A DNA stretch of 64,000 nt from Marivita sp046591575 (GTDB lineage: Bacteria > Pseudomonadota > Alphaproteobacteria > Rhodobacterales > Rhodobacteraceae). The DNA lies in the NCBI RefSeq assembly GCF_046591575.1, contig NZ_JBIQWA010000002.1, positions 62,001 through 126,000 on the forward strand, written 5' to 3'. The notes beneath the pieces were generated by a model. The model did no database searches. It saw only the letters and a list, made by a program, of their open reading frames with translations, and was not told where the DNA came from. Below are positions 25,765 to 35,519 of the stretch, piece by piece (the first letter of the stretch is position 1; every line of letters begins with the position of its first letter). A program made the translations under genes and the position numbers.

Positions 25765-26610
25765 ATGACCGACCTTGCCGCCCTCAAAGACGTGATCCGC
25801 GCGGATGGTGTAGCCCGCGGTCAGACCGTTTCAAAGCTTGGCTATTTCTGTGCGCCGTTCCGCCCTGCCACCGGCCCGTTTTCGGACAAGGTGATCAAGG
25901 TCTATCGCGGTCTGCGCGATCCGGAGGCGCTCGACCGGCTTGGGCAATGTCATGAAGATTATGTGAAGGCCCTGAACCAGGCGGGTGTGGCGCTTCCGAC
26001 AACTGAATTTCACCTCCTTGATATCGACGCGGTGCGCATCCCGGTCATCGTTCAGCAAGCGCTTCCTGCCGAATCGATGATGCGCCCGCAGATGATGTCG
26101 GCAAGTCGTGACCAAACACTTAAGATGATGGAGGCGGCGGGCGATGTCATTGCCACGTTCTGGAACAACGCCGATCAGTTCGAGACCCGGATCGGCTTTC
26201 ATCCGTCGATCCGCAATTTCGCCTATCTGGAGGGCGAGGCGCTTTTCTTTGATACATTTCCGCCCCTGATCCACTACAGCCGCGCCGAGATGGGCAAGAT
26301 GTTGCTGTTGTTTTCCGACAAAGCGCTGATGCGCTGGGTTGGGCCGCTGCTGCAAAACAAAGTCACCGCAATTCAGGATGAATGGTATTCGGCCCCGGAA
26401 ACGCTTGTCGGGCTGGTCGGCTCTGCCTGTCGCCTGCGCCCCGGGGACGCGGATGCATACCTTGACTGGGGGCGGGATTTCACCGCCCGGCGCATGCCAC
26501 GTTGGGCAGATGAGGCCTTGCCAAACCTGCAACACCCGCCGCGCCTGCCGGGATATTGGACAGGGTTCCGCAAACTTCTGGGCCTGCAAGGGGAACCGAA
26601 CGTCCGGTAA
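25765..26610 (+). CDS. uncharacterised protein (possibly DUF6206)
   Basis: Protein of 281 residues that I cannot place firmly; DUF6206 is my best guess. It has no signal or membrane helix and is rich in aromatic residues, with segments such as ETRIGFHPSIRNFAYLEGEALFFDTFPPLIHYSR that recall the substrate lobe of phosphotransferase-like proteins (a nucleic/ATP motif is not clear). It lies 31 bases after the ParA gene and is probably co-transcribed. Directly after its TAA the same frame continues for 28 more codons with protein-like content before TAG (see findings). Confidence 0.65.
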   Translation: MTDLAALKDVIRADGVARGQTVSKLGYFCAPFRPATGPFSDKVIKVYRGLRDPEALDRLGQCHEDYVKALNQAGVALPTTEFHLLDIDAVRIPVIVQQALPAESMMRPQMMSASRDQTLKMMEAAGDVIATFWNNADQFETRIGFHPSIRNFAYLEGEALFFDTFPPLIHYSRAEMGKMLLLFSDKALMRWVGPLLQNKVTAIQDEWYSAPETLVGLVGSACRLRPGDADAYLDWGRDFTARRMPRWADEALPNLQHPPRLPGYWTGFRKLLGLQGEPNVR

Positions 26611-26707
26611 CACCGCGCAATCACCGCCAAAGCCGATCTGATGCGGATCAAGGCCAACACCATCTGGCCGCGCTATGATGCCTATATCAGCGAATAGGAG
26701 GGGTCTG

Positions 26708-27115
26708 ATGTATTCGAATATCCTTGTTCCCATTGCACTCGACAACGAAGATGACCGCACGGCACATGCGATCTCGGTGGCGAAAAAGCTGGCCGATGAC
26801 GGTGCGCGGATCACGCTTTTGCATGTGGTCGAATCCGTGCCAAGCTATGCAATTTCCTATATTTCATCAGACATTCTGGACGCCACGCGCACAGGTATCG
26901 AAAAAGAGATGGAGCGTCTGGCCGCCGATGCCGGGGCTGTGGCCAAGGTGATCGAAGGCCATTCCGGACGGTCGATTCTGGACTATGCCGAAGAGCACGG
27001 CCCCGACCTGATCGTCATCGCGTCGCACCGTCCGGGGATGCAGACGTTGCTTCTTGGGTCGACGGCCACGCATGTTGTGCGCCATGCACGATGCGCGGTT
27101 CACGTGCTGCGGTAA
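26708..27115 (+). CDS. universal stress protein UspA family
   Basis: Universal stress protein of 135 residues with one Usp domain: MYSNILVPIALDNEDDRTAH at the start and the ATP-binding glycine motif G-x2-G-x9-G-(S/T) seen as LLLGSTATHVVRHARCAVHVLR at the end. A perfect AGGAGG ends seven bases before the ATG at 26708, overlapping the TAG of the upstream frame extension. It is likely co-transcribed with the ParA and unknown genes before it. Confidence 0.92.
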   Translation: MYSNILVPIALDNEDDRTAHAISVAKKLADDGARITLLHVVESVPSYAISYISSDILDATRTGIEKEMERLAADAGAVAKVIEGHSGRSILDYAEEHGPDLIVIASHRPGMQTLLLGSTATHVVRHARCAVHVLR

Positions 27116-27202
27116 TACGGCAGGCCTCTGACGCTCTGACGGCTTTACTTGTCCGCCGCCCCCATGCCACATCTGCGGGTGAACAAAGACGGAGCCCCGC
27201 GC

Positions 27203-28192
27203 ATGGATATTGACGATCTGGCCCGCCGCATCTTGTCCGGTGAACGCCGCGCTTTGGCCCGGGCCATCACCCTTGCGGAAAGCGGGCGGTCCGATCATCG
27301 CCAGCAGGCCATTCAGCTGCTGGATCGGTTGCGCGGTCATGGTCGGCAGGCCCTGCGTATTGGCCTGTCGGGCACACCCGGTGTGGGCAAATCAACCTTC
27401 ATCGAATCCTTCGGTCTGATGCTGACGGGGCAGGGGCTCAAGGTGGCGGTTCTTGCGGTTGATCCCAGTTCGGCGCGCTCTGGAGGGTCGATTTTGGGGG
27501 ACAAGACCCGGATGGAACATCTGGCCCGCGATCGCAACGCGTTTATCCGGCCCTCTCCGTCGCAATCCCATCTGGGCGGTGTCGCCCGGCGCACCCGCGA
27601 GGCCATCGACCTGTGCGAAGCTGCGGGATTTGATGTGGTCCTGATCGAAACCGTCGGGGTGGGCCAGTCGGAAACCGTGGTCGCCGAAATGTCTGACCTG
27701 TTTTTGTTGCTGTTGGCCCCGGCGGGTGGGGATGAACTGCAAGGTGTCAAACGCGGCATCATGGAAATGGCGGATATCATCCTGGTCAACAAGGCCGACG
27801 GAGAGCTGAAATCGGCAGCCATGCGCACCTGTGCGGATTATGCCGGCGCGCTGCGTCTGCTGCGCAAACGCCCGCAAGACCCAAAGGGCTTTCCCAAAGC
27901 GATGACGGTTTCGGCGCTTGAGGAACAGGGGTTGGAAACGGCGTGGACCGAGATGCAATCGCTTGCAGAGTGGCGGCGCGACAACAGCCATTTCGATGCC
28001 CGCCGCGCTGCGCAATCGCGTTACTGGTTCGAAGCCGAATTGCGTCAGGCCATTCTGGCACGGCTTGAACGGGAGCCGATCAAGGGGATGGTCGACGCGC
28101 TTGGGCTGCAGGTTGAAAACGGTGAGCAAACGCCGGGTCAGGCCGCAGAACGCGTGCTGGCGCAGCTTGAGGGGCGGGGCCCCATACCGTGA
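27203..28192 (+). CDS. meaB: MeaB/ArgK-type GTPase (methylmalonyl-CoA mutase chaperone)
   Basis: G3E P-loop GTPase of 329 residues of the MeaB/ArgK type, which protects and gates cofactor loading of adenosylcobalamin-dependent methylmalonyl-CoA mutase. Walker A is GTPGVGKST (about residues 52-60), then AVDPSSARSGGSILGDKTRM, the ETVGVGQSE switch motif and the NKAD specificity motif. Upstream in-frame starts exist (ATG 27164, TTG 27149), but GGAG lies nine bases before the ATG at 27203. The mutase genes are not in the window. Its TGA overlaps the GTG of the next gene. Confidence 0.93.
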   Translation: MDIDDLARRILSGERRALARAITLAESGRSDHRQQAIQLLDRLRGHGRQALRIGLSGTPGVGKSTFIESFGLMLTGQGLKVAVLAVDPSSARSGGSILGDKTRMEHLARDRNAFIRPSPSQSHLGGVARRTREAIDLCEAAGFDVVLIETVGVGQSETVVAEMSDLFLLLLAPAGGDELQGVKRGIMEMADIILVNKADGELKSAAMRTCADYAGALRLLRKRPQDPKGFPKAMTVSALEEQGLETAWTEMQSLAEWRRDNSHFDARRAAQSRYWFEAELRQAILARLEREPIKGMVDALGLQVENGEQTPGQAAERVLAQLEGRGPIP

Positions 28193-28992
28193 GTTTTCTC
28201 CGCCTCGACGCCTATGATGCAACGATCAGATGGCTGGATCTTGGGGCAGGGGATCCGATCTTGTTCTTGCCCGGCCTGAGCATGCCGGTCTGCGCCACAT
28301 TCGCCGCTGTCGCCGCAGATCCCGCCTTGCACGGGCGACGGTGCATTCTGCTTGATTATCTGGGCTCCGGACAATCTGACACGCCCTGCGATTTTGAATA
28401 TTCGCTGGGGTGCCATGTCGATACGGTGATTGCGGTGCTGGATCATTTGGGCATCTCTGGCATTGATGTGGTGGGTCACAGCATGGGCGGCACTGTCGGC
28501 ATCTGCCTGGCCCTGTCCCATCCGCACCGGGTGCGGCGGCTGATTGTTGGCGAAGCCAATGTCGATCCCGGCGGAGGTCTGATGTCTCTGCGGATCACTG
28601 AAGCGGGTGAGGACGTGTTTTTGGCGTCCGGGCACCGCGCATTGTTGGCGGATCTACGCGGCAAGGCGCGGTTGGGGTCTGCTGGCGCGGACCGTCTTGC
28701 CGCCGCGTGGCAGACCGCCGATCCCCGTGGTCTGTACCGCAATGCCCGCGCATTGGTGGACTTGCCGAAAGATTTCTTTGATCGCTTTGCCGCATTAGAG
28801 ATGCCGAAAGCCTTTTTCCTGGGCGAAAAAAGCCTGCGCTGGGGCACCACGCCAGACACACCCGCACCAGAGCGTTTGCGATCCAATGGAATCACGCCGC
28901 TGATTATCCCCAAGGCCGGGCACAGCATGATGCTGGATAATCCTTCTGAATTTATGGGCATGCTGCGATCTGCATTGACTACCGCGTCATAG
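28189..28992 (+). CDS. alpha/beta hydrolase overlapping meaB
   Basis: Alpha/beta hydrolase of 267 residues with the nucleophile elbow GHSMGG (near residue 102), LDYLGSGQSD (near 60) and a C-terminal KAGHSMMLDNP that carries the histidine. It starts with a GTG that overlaps the TGA of meaB by four bases (GTGA), so the two are coupled. Whether it has anything to do with propionate/methylmalonyl-CoA metabolism is unknown. A hairpin repeat follows 44 bases after its stop. Confidence 0.85.
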   Translation: MSFLRLDAYDATIRWLDLGAGDPILFLPGLSMPVCATFAAVAADPALHGRRCILLDYLGSGQSDTPCDFEYSLGCHVDTVIAVLDHLGISGIDVVGHSMGGTVGICLALSHPHRVRRLIVGEANVDPGGGLMSLRITEAGEDVFLASGHRALLADLRGKARLGSAGADRLAAAWQTADPRGLYRNARALVDLPKDFFDRFAALEMPKAFFLGEKSLRWGTTPDTPAPERLRSNGITPLIIPKAGHSMMLDNPSEFMGMLRSALTTAS

Positions 28993-29443
28993 ATGCTGGG
29001 CCTCACAATGCTGTCCTTTTCAACGTCGGTGAAAAGGGGGCTCTGCCCCCGGCCTTCGGCCTCCCCCGAGATATTTGATAAACAGAGACCTTGGCACCGT
29101 GCACCCCCTGCACAGCGGCAGGGGGCGTCTCCGTTTACGGCCATCGGCGTCTCCGCCTGTACCGCAGGCCCATCTAAGCGCAGCCAGGTAAACACTTGCT
29201 TAAATCTCTGTTTCAAAAATATCTTGGGGTGAATGTCGCCAAAGGCGACAGAGGGGCAACGCCAATTGTCTGTCGAGTTCTCTGTCGGGCATCGGGTCAT
29301 TCGTATTTCCCGCGCTGGCCACTTGACGCCTTTCGTGCATGCCTCTAAGGACAGCCAACGAGATTCCGGGCGCTGCCAGGTGGTGCCCTTTGCTATTGGC
29401 GGACGGTTTGAGTGTCCGGCTGTGATAAAACGAGGATGAACCC
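28993..29443. other. gene-free island bounded by inverted hairpin repeats
   Basis: No gene is visible in these 451 bases. A family-1 hairpin repeat lies at 29036-29077 on the plus strand. A second hairpin GTCGCC-AAA-GGCGAC lies at 29235-29249, flanked by GGGGTGAAT and AGAGGGGCAACGCC. Between them GAGATATTTGATAAACAGAGA (near 29069-29089) is matched in inverted form by TCTCTGTTTCAAAAATATCTT (near 29204-29224). The rest, up to the rpmB start, presumably holds the rpmB promoter. Confidence 0.7.
29036..29077 (+). repeat. dispersed hairpin repeat, family 1, copy A (terminator-like)
   Basis: GGGGGC-TCT-GCCCCC, then GGCC-TTC-GGCC, then CCCCCGAGATATTT. The stems match copy B at 2952-2997 exactly while both loops differ. 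It lies 44 bases after the hydrolase stop on the same strand, so it can act as its terminator. Confidence 0.75.
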
Positions 29444-29734
29444 ATGTCGCGTGTGTGCGAACTGACCGGTAAGGGCCCAATGACTGGCAACAATGTCAGC
29501 CATGCCAACAACAAGACACGTCGGCGTTTCCTGCCGAACCTGAATGACGTGACGCTGCAGTCCGAAACACTGGGCCGCGGCATCAAGATGCGGATTTCTG
29601 CACATGCGCTGCGCAGCGTTGACCATCGCGGCGGGCTAGATAAATTCTTGGCCAAAGCCAAGGACACAGAGCTGTCGGCAAACGCGCTCAAGGTGAAAAA
29701 AGAAATCGCAAAGGCGCAGACGGCACAAGCCTGA
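29444..29734 (+). CDS. rpmB: 50S ribosomal protein L28
   Basis: L28 of 96 residues. It starts MSRVCELTGKGPMTGNNVSHANNKTRRRFLPNL, the conserved tRNA-exit-region segment, and has the longer alphaproteobacterial C-terminus (HRGGLDKFLAKAKDTELS...). Only one cysteine is left at the N-terminus (Cys5), so the zinc-binding C+ pattern is absent. It appears monocistronic with a terminator after it. Confidence 0.97.
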   Translation: MSRVCELTGKGPMTGNNVSHANNKTRRRFLPNLNDVTLQSETLGRGIKMRISAHALRSVDHRGGLDKFLAKAKDTELSANALKVKKEIAKAQTAQA

Positions 29735-29755
29735 ATCGCTTTTGAACCGATGTAA

Positions 29756-29797
29756 AACAGCCTCGTTCGGGTTTGCCGGGCGGGGCTGTTTCCTTTT
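29756..29797 (+). terminator. rho-independent terminator of rpmB
   Basis: Stem AACAGCC/GGCTGTT (29756-29762 with 29784-29790), a G+C-rich loop, then TCCTTTTG, about 20 bases after the rpmB stop. Confidence 0.7.
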
Positions 29798-29837
29798 GCC
29801 ACGTTGTCTGCGACTGCAGTGCGTTTAGGACGGCGAC

Positions 29838-30188
29838 ATGCGGACTGTGATACGCCAGACAACTCTGTGTGTGCTGCTGCTGGTGATTGGATTTGCCAGT
29901 GTTCAGCTGGCTGCGGCGCGCGGTCAGGCTCCCGCTGTTGGGACAATGGTGATCTGCACCGGCACAGGTCCGATCCATATTCTTGTTGACGAAAACGGAG
30001 ACCCGACCGGTGCGGTTATGGTGTGTCCGGATTACGCTTTGGCGTTTTTTGCCGATATCACGGGCAGCACACCCCAGGCAAAGCGCGTCGATCTTTTGAC
30101 GTCCCTTTGGACCAGCCGGACGCGGGCGCGCGCCGCTGAACAGGAGGCTCCGTCCTCCCATGCACGGGGGCCGCCAATTTCTGTTTGA
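29838..30188 (+). CDS. DUF2946-like exported protein next to copper chaperone
   Basis: Protein of 116 residues with a signal-anchor (residues 7-27). The MVICTGTGPIHILVDENGDPTGAVMVCPDYAL segment, with a Cys in CTG and one in CPD about 24 residues apart, resembles DUF2946-type proteins that are often found beside periplasmic copper chaperones. The PCu(A)C gene starts 41 bases after its stop, in agreement. A role in copper delivery is inferred; the two cysteines could bind metal. Confidence 0.7.
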   Translation: MRTVIRQTTLCVLLLVIGFASVQLAAARGQAPAVGTMVICTGTGPIHILVDENGDPTGAVMVCPDYALAFFADITGSTPQAKRVDLLTSLWTSRTRARAAEQEAPSSHARGPPISV

Positions 30189-30228
30189 TGCACCAAATTT
30201 CACGTATTTCAGACAGAAAGACACCAAG

Positions 30229-30699
30229 ATGTTCAAAACCACGATTCTCTCTGCAGCAGCAGCCCTGTTGCTGGCTGTTCCGGCTTTTGCGGAAATAGAA
30301 ATCCACGATCAATACGCCCGCGCGGCGACGCCCACCTCGAAAACCGGGGCGGCGTTTATGATGATCCGGAACACGGGCGATGAGGCAGACCGCCTGATCG
30401 GCGCAGACAGCGACGCCGCAGCGCGGGTCGAACTGCACACCCATCTGGAAGATGCCAATGGTGTGATGCGGATGATCCATGTCGAAGACGGGTTCGAGCT
30501 TCCCGTGGATGGGGAAATCGCAATGGTACGCGGTGGCAAACACGTCATGCTGATTGGGTTGACCAATGCGCTCAACCATGGCGATTCGATTTCAGTGACC
30601 TTGAGTTTCGAGAAAGCCGGCGATGTTGTGGTTGATATTCCGGTCGATCTTGAGCGTCAGGATCACGGCACCATGATGAACCACGGCTCAGACGGCTGA
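30229..30699 (+). CDS. periplasmic copper chaperone PCu(A)C
   Basis: PCu(A)C family protein of 156 residues with a signal peptide (MFKTTILSAAAALLLAVPAFA, cleaved after residue 21 or so). It delivers Cu(I) to the CuA site of cytochrome oxidase in the periplasm. The copper motif H(M)x10Mx21HxM is seen as HTHLEDANGVMRM followed by KHVML. It ends with a Met/His-rich tail (DHGTMMNHGSDG) that can also bind copper. An upstream in-frame ATG at 30160 lies inside the previous gene; the ATG at 30229 begins the signal peptide and is preferred. Confidence 0.92.
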   Translation: MFKTTILSAAAALLLAVPAFAEIEIHDQYARAATPTSKTGAAFMMIRNTGDEADRLIGADSDAAARVELHTHLEDANGVMRMIHVEDGFELPVDGEIAMVRGGKHVMLIGLTNALNHGDSISVTLSFEKAGDVVVDIPVDLERQDHGTMMNHGSDG

Positions 30700-30725
30700 C
30701 CATGTTGGGCGGGGGAAACCCCGCC

Positions 30726-31427
30726 TTACGCTTGGCTCAACAGCCGACCCACCCATTGCGGCACTGTTTCACTGGCTGGTCCTGTGATCTGGTCCTGGAA
30801 CGCGTATGACATATCGCTGTCTTTCAGGTTCAACTCGACAGTGGCGGCCCCGGCCGACAGCGCCTCTTGCACGAAACCCGCCGCCGGATATACCTGCCCG
30901 GATGTTCCAATGGCTGCGAACAGGTCACAGTTTTGCAGCGCGGACAGGATGTCTTGCATGTGGTAGGGCATTTCGCCGAACCAGACGATGTCAGGCCGCG
31001 CGGTATGCGCGCCGCAGGCCGGGCAGGTGTCCTCGACCGACAGGTCAGCAGGAGAGTCCCATCGGTGCGCACAGGCGGCGCATAAGGCGCGCATCAGTGC
31101 GCCGTGCATGTGAACCGCACGTGATCCCGATTTTTCGTGCAGGTCATCGACATTTTGCGTCACCAGCAACAGATCATAGGGCCATTTCTGCTGAAGCTCT
31201 GTCAGGGCATGATGGGCTGCGTTTGGCATGGCGTGCAAAGCCTGTTTGCGCCGTGCGTTGTAAAAGCGATGCACGCGGGCAGGATTGCGGGCAAACGCTT
31301 CGGGTGTGGCCACCTCTTCGATCCGGTGTTGTGCCCAAAGGCCATTTTCGTCGCGAAACGTGCTTAACCCGCTTTCGGCGGAAATGCCTGCTCCGGTCAG
31401 GATCACGATGTTTCCGGTTTTGGTCAT
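30726..31427 (-). CDS. cobB: NAD-dependent protein deacylase, sirtuin class III (CobB-like)
   Basis: Sir2-family deacylase of 233 residues. Motifs: TGAGISAESGLSTFRDENGLW (11-31), TQNVDDLH and the catalytic HMHGAL histidine, a four-cysteine zinc module CAACAHRW and CPACGAH, and IGTSGQVYPAAGF. The FYNARR segment has the Y-x-x-R pair that marks class III sirtuins able to remove succinyl and malonyl groups. The ATG at 31427 is chosen because upstream codons do not resemble the family. It is divergent from the phosphatase gene with 42 bases between. Confidence 0.92.
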   Translation of the reverse strand: MTKTGNIVILTGAGISAESGLSTFRDENGLWAQHRIEEVATPEAFARNPARVHRFYNARRKQALHAMPNAAHHALTELQQKWPYDLLLVTQNVDDLHEKSGSRAVHMHGALMRALCAACAHRWDSPADLSVEDTCPACGAHTARPDIVWFGEMPYHMQDILSALQNCDLFAAIGTSGQVYPAAGFVQEALSAGAATVELNLKDSDMSYAFQDQITGPASETVPQWVGRLLSQA

Positions 31428-31469
31428 GTCGGGCCTTTCCTCTGGCCTGCGGGTTGGGTTAGGTGCGCT

Positions 31470-31919
31470 ATGACGTATCGTATCCTCTTTGTCTGTCTCG
31501 GCAATATTTGCCGGTCTCCCACCGCCGAAGCGGTCACCCGCGCAAAGGCAAAAGCGCTTGGGATTGATCTGACGCTGGACAGTGCCGGAACAGAGGGGTG
31601 GCATCAAGGCAAACCGCCTTACGGCCCGATGTCAGACGTGGCCAAGGCAGCCGGATATGACATGTCCACCCTGCGCGCGCGTCAGGTGACGCCTGCGGAC
31701 AGGTCTGAGTTTGATCTGATTATCGCGATGGATGCGCAAAACCAAAGGGATCTGGCGCATCTTGAGGTGCCAGTGGCGCGGTTCACCGATTACGCCCCAC
31801 ACACTGGCGCGGAATATGTGCCCGATCCGTATTACACCCGCGATTTTGAAGGCGCGCTGGCGCTTATCGAAACCTGTGCCGATGGTTTGTTGACGACGCT
31901 TGCCGATAAACCGCGTTAA
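31470..31919 (+). CDS. low-molecular-weight protein tyrosine phosphatase
   Basis: LMW-PTP of 149 residues. The P-loop CLGNICRSP carries the nucleophile Cys9 and Arg15, and the general acid lies in the DPYY motif near residue 118 (VPDPYYTRDF). Such enzymes act on tyrosine-phosphorylated proteins in the cytoplasm or on arginine phosphate in other bacteria. No tyrosine kinase is nearby. The stop overlaps the convergent small membrane gene by about four bases. Confidence 0.93.
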   Translation: MTYRILFVCLGNICRSPTAEAVTRAKAKALGIDLTLDSAGTEGWHQGKPPYGPMSDVAKAAGYDMSTLRARQVTPADRSEFDLIIAMDAQNQRDLAHLEVPVARFTDYAPHTGAEYVPDPYYTRDFEGALALIETCADGLLTTLADKPR

Positions 31920-32098
31920 GTATTGTAAATTTCGCGCGCCACATACCATGAGACCGGCAGCGCCAGAACCGCGCCGATGCCCGCTGCGACCAATATTGGA
32001 ACAAGTGTGCCATATCCGGCTGTCAGCACCGCAATCACGCCGATGCCCGCCAGTGATGTGCCAATAAGAGAATACAAAATACTTGCAAGACGCAGCAT
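31916..32098 (-). CDS. small two-helix membrane protein
   Basis: Protein of 60 residues with two hydrophobic helices (about 5-25 and 32-50) joined by a glycine turn, ending YVAREIYNT. I have seen similar Rhodobacteraceae sequences mislabelled as CTP synthetase; there is no enzyme domain. The ATG at 32098 has GGAGG seven bases upstream and is preferred over the ATG at 32110. Function unknown. Confidence 0.75.
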   Translation of the reverse strand: MLRLASILYSLIGTSLAGIGVIAVLTAGYGTLVPILVAAGIGAVLALPVSWYVAREIYNT

Positions 32099-32165
32099 TT
32101 CTGCCTCCAAACGTTGTCATTGACAGAGGTATTTCACAGCCGGGATTCTGTGACTTTGACCGGGA

Positions 32166-32468
32166 TCAAGTCGCCGACTGAATACGGGGCTGCTGTGTTT
32201 TCAGCGCATTACACGCGGTTTCCAGCTCAAGAAAGCTGTTGCGATTGTGGCACCAGGGCGGCGGGCCTTCCTGGCCTTGCTTTTGCCAATCCACGCAATA
32301 GCCTGGGCATTTGCACGACCCGCAGGCCAGCAACGTGGCCCGCAATTCGTGAAACACAAGCGGCGCTTCCTCTTCGGTTGGTGCAAGCGACAGATGCGTC
32401 AGCATCCGTTCATGGGCCGATAATCGTGCGTCGAATGTTTCGCGCATATTGTCCAGTAAGTCTGACAC
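32166..32468 (-). CDS. DUF6455-like cysteine-containing protein
   Basis: Protein of 100 residues with a C-terminal cysteine pattern: LACGSCKCPGYCVDWQKQGQ, then PPPWCHNRNSFLELE. This C-x2-C-x4-C-x2-W followed by a later Cys and N-x3-F/L matches what I know of DUF6455, common in Rhodobacteraceae. The N-terminal half is helical (RETFDARLSAHERMLTHLSL). The start is a GTG with AGGAGGAG five bases upstream. Function unknown; metal binding by the cysteines is a guess. Confidence 0.78.
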   Translation of the reverse strand: MSDLLDNMRETFDARLSAHERMLTHLSLAPTEEEAPLVFHELRATLLACGSCKCPGYCVDWQKQGQEGPPPWCHNRNSFLELETACNALKTQQPRIQSAT

Positions 32469-32611
32469 GTTCTCCTCCTGATTGTAGCCAAAACTTCATG
32501 GGTCGATGTCGGGATTTTTGAAATGGTAACTTTGCCCTGTGACATATGTCCAATTTCATGGGCAGATTTCAGCCGATCGCAGGCCCCCCCTTGTGCTGGC
32601 CAGACCCCAAT

Positions 32612-32929
32612 TCATGGGCCCATACAGCGCTTGCACAACGCGGCTTCGGGTACGGCTGTCAGCCGCTCGTCCGAAATTGTGTCGCCGCATTTCGGGCAGA
32701 TCCCGTATTCGCCATCTTCGATGCGCTGGAGCGCGGCATCTATCTTGCGCAGCTCGTCCAGTTCAACATTGCCCAACGCCTCAAGCACCTCGTCGCCCTG
32801 GCGTTCAGAGGCACGATCCTCCCAATCCTTTGGCGGGGTTTCGTCAAGGCTTTGTTCGATATCTTTCAAATCGCCGGTGATTTCGGCCCGACGTTTCAGA
32901 AGCGTCTGTTTTTGAACGGCAATATCCAT
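32612..32929 (-). CDS. TraR/DksA-type zinc-finger protein
   Basis: DksA/TraR family protein of 105 residues. An N-terminal coiled coil (LLKRRAEITGDLKDIEQSLDE) is followed by DRASERQGDEVLEALGNVELDELRKIDAALQRIEDGEYGICPKCG and a C4 zinc finger (CPKC...CKRC). It is shorter than DksA (~150) and lacks the DxxDxA tip motif needed for DksA action on RNA polymerase, so it is likely one of the small DksA-like paralogues. The ATG at 32929 is chosen; the longer open frame has no family match. Confidence 0.88.
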   Translation of the reverse strand: MDIAVQKQTLLKRRAEITGDLKDIEQSLDETPPKDWEDRASERQGDEVLEALGNVELDELRKIDAALQRIEDGEYGICPKCGDTISDERLTAVPEAALCKRCMGP

Positions 32930-33132
32930 GTCGCGTCTCCTTGGCGTGATAGAAGAGTGCCATGGCTTAAGAAAAATACGTTGATTTAGGTCAAAGCACC
33001 GATGCCGCGCGGCCAAAATGGGGTGCCGGACTGATCCGGGCCGCAACAGAAAAACCGCGGCCACATTGCGGAGTGCGGCCCGGCCCGTTCAAGGTATTGC
33101 GCTGTAATTGTCATCAGAATCGACGTTTTGAA

Positions 33133-33157
33133 TGCGCGACGACACCACAGTCGCGCA
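33133..33157 (-). terminator. possible terminator of lepA
   Basis: Perfect 8-bp stem TGCGCGAC/GTCGCGCA with a nine-base loop, followed on the minus strand by TTCAAAACG. The T-run is weak, so this is tentative. It lies 36 bases after the lepA stop. Confidence 0.4.
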
Positions 33158-33192
33158 CAAAAGCGGAAACAGACTCTAAAGGTCAAACGTCG

Positions 33193-34995
<1,803 letters not shown>

Positions 34996-35171
34996 GCGCC
35001 GGATATGATGCGGTTTTGGGGTCCGGTCAAGATGGTGTGATGGTTGTGCGCCGATTGACAAATGGTGATTTGAAAACGCGGGCCTGTTCAGGCATGATCA
35101 AACCGAGGGCAGCCGCGCATCACACGGGCACCAGACCCATGGCGCGAAACGACCAAAAATGGGCAGGCAAG

Positions 35172-35519
35172 ATGAAAGTTTTGGTAGCATTGGCAGTGGC
35201 GGCGCTTGTCGCGGGGTGCGGTGGAAACCGGTTTGATCGCGGCGACGGCGGACAAGTCACACGTCTGTCCAGCGGTCCGATCAGCCGCGCGTGTATGTCG
35301 TCAGACCGGCGGGCGCGCAATGCGCAGCTGTGTGGATGTATCCAGACCGTGGCCAATCAAACCCTGACGCGCAGCGACCAACGCAAGACCGTGCGGTTTT
35401 TCCGCGACCCGCAGCGGGCGCAGGATATCAAAATGTCCCAAACGGCAGCCGACGATGCCTTCTGGGACCGCTACAAAGCGTTTTCCGCACGCTCTGAACG
35501 ATCCTGCCGAGGCTATTGA
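35172..35519 (+). CDS. small lipoprotein
   Basis: Protein of 115 residues with a lipoprotein signal (MKVLVALAVAALVAGCGG, lipobox VAGC at 14-17). The mature part has three further cysteines (RACMSS, QLCGCIQ, RSCRGY) and a helix QRKTVRFFRDPQRAQDIKMSQTAADDAFWDRYKAF. Similar Roseobacter sequences have been labelled arginine transporter with no basis that I can see. An earlier ATG at 35139 would add 11 residues. Its stop overlaps the convergent hydrolase gene by seven bases. Confidence 0.75.
   Translation: MKVLVALAVAALVAGCGGNRFDRGDGGQVTRLSSGPISRACMSSDRRARNAQLCGCIQTVANQTLTRSDQRKTVRFFRDPQRAQDIKMSQTAADDAFWDRYKAFSARSERSCRGY

Noticed and set aside
32495..32617. TTCATGGG seen three times at roughly 60-base spacing
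   Set aside because: One copy is inside the DksA-like gene's end and flanks are not similar; chance is adequate.
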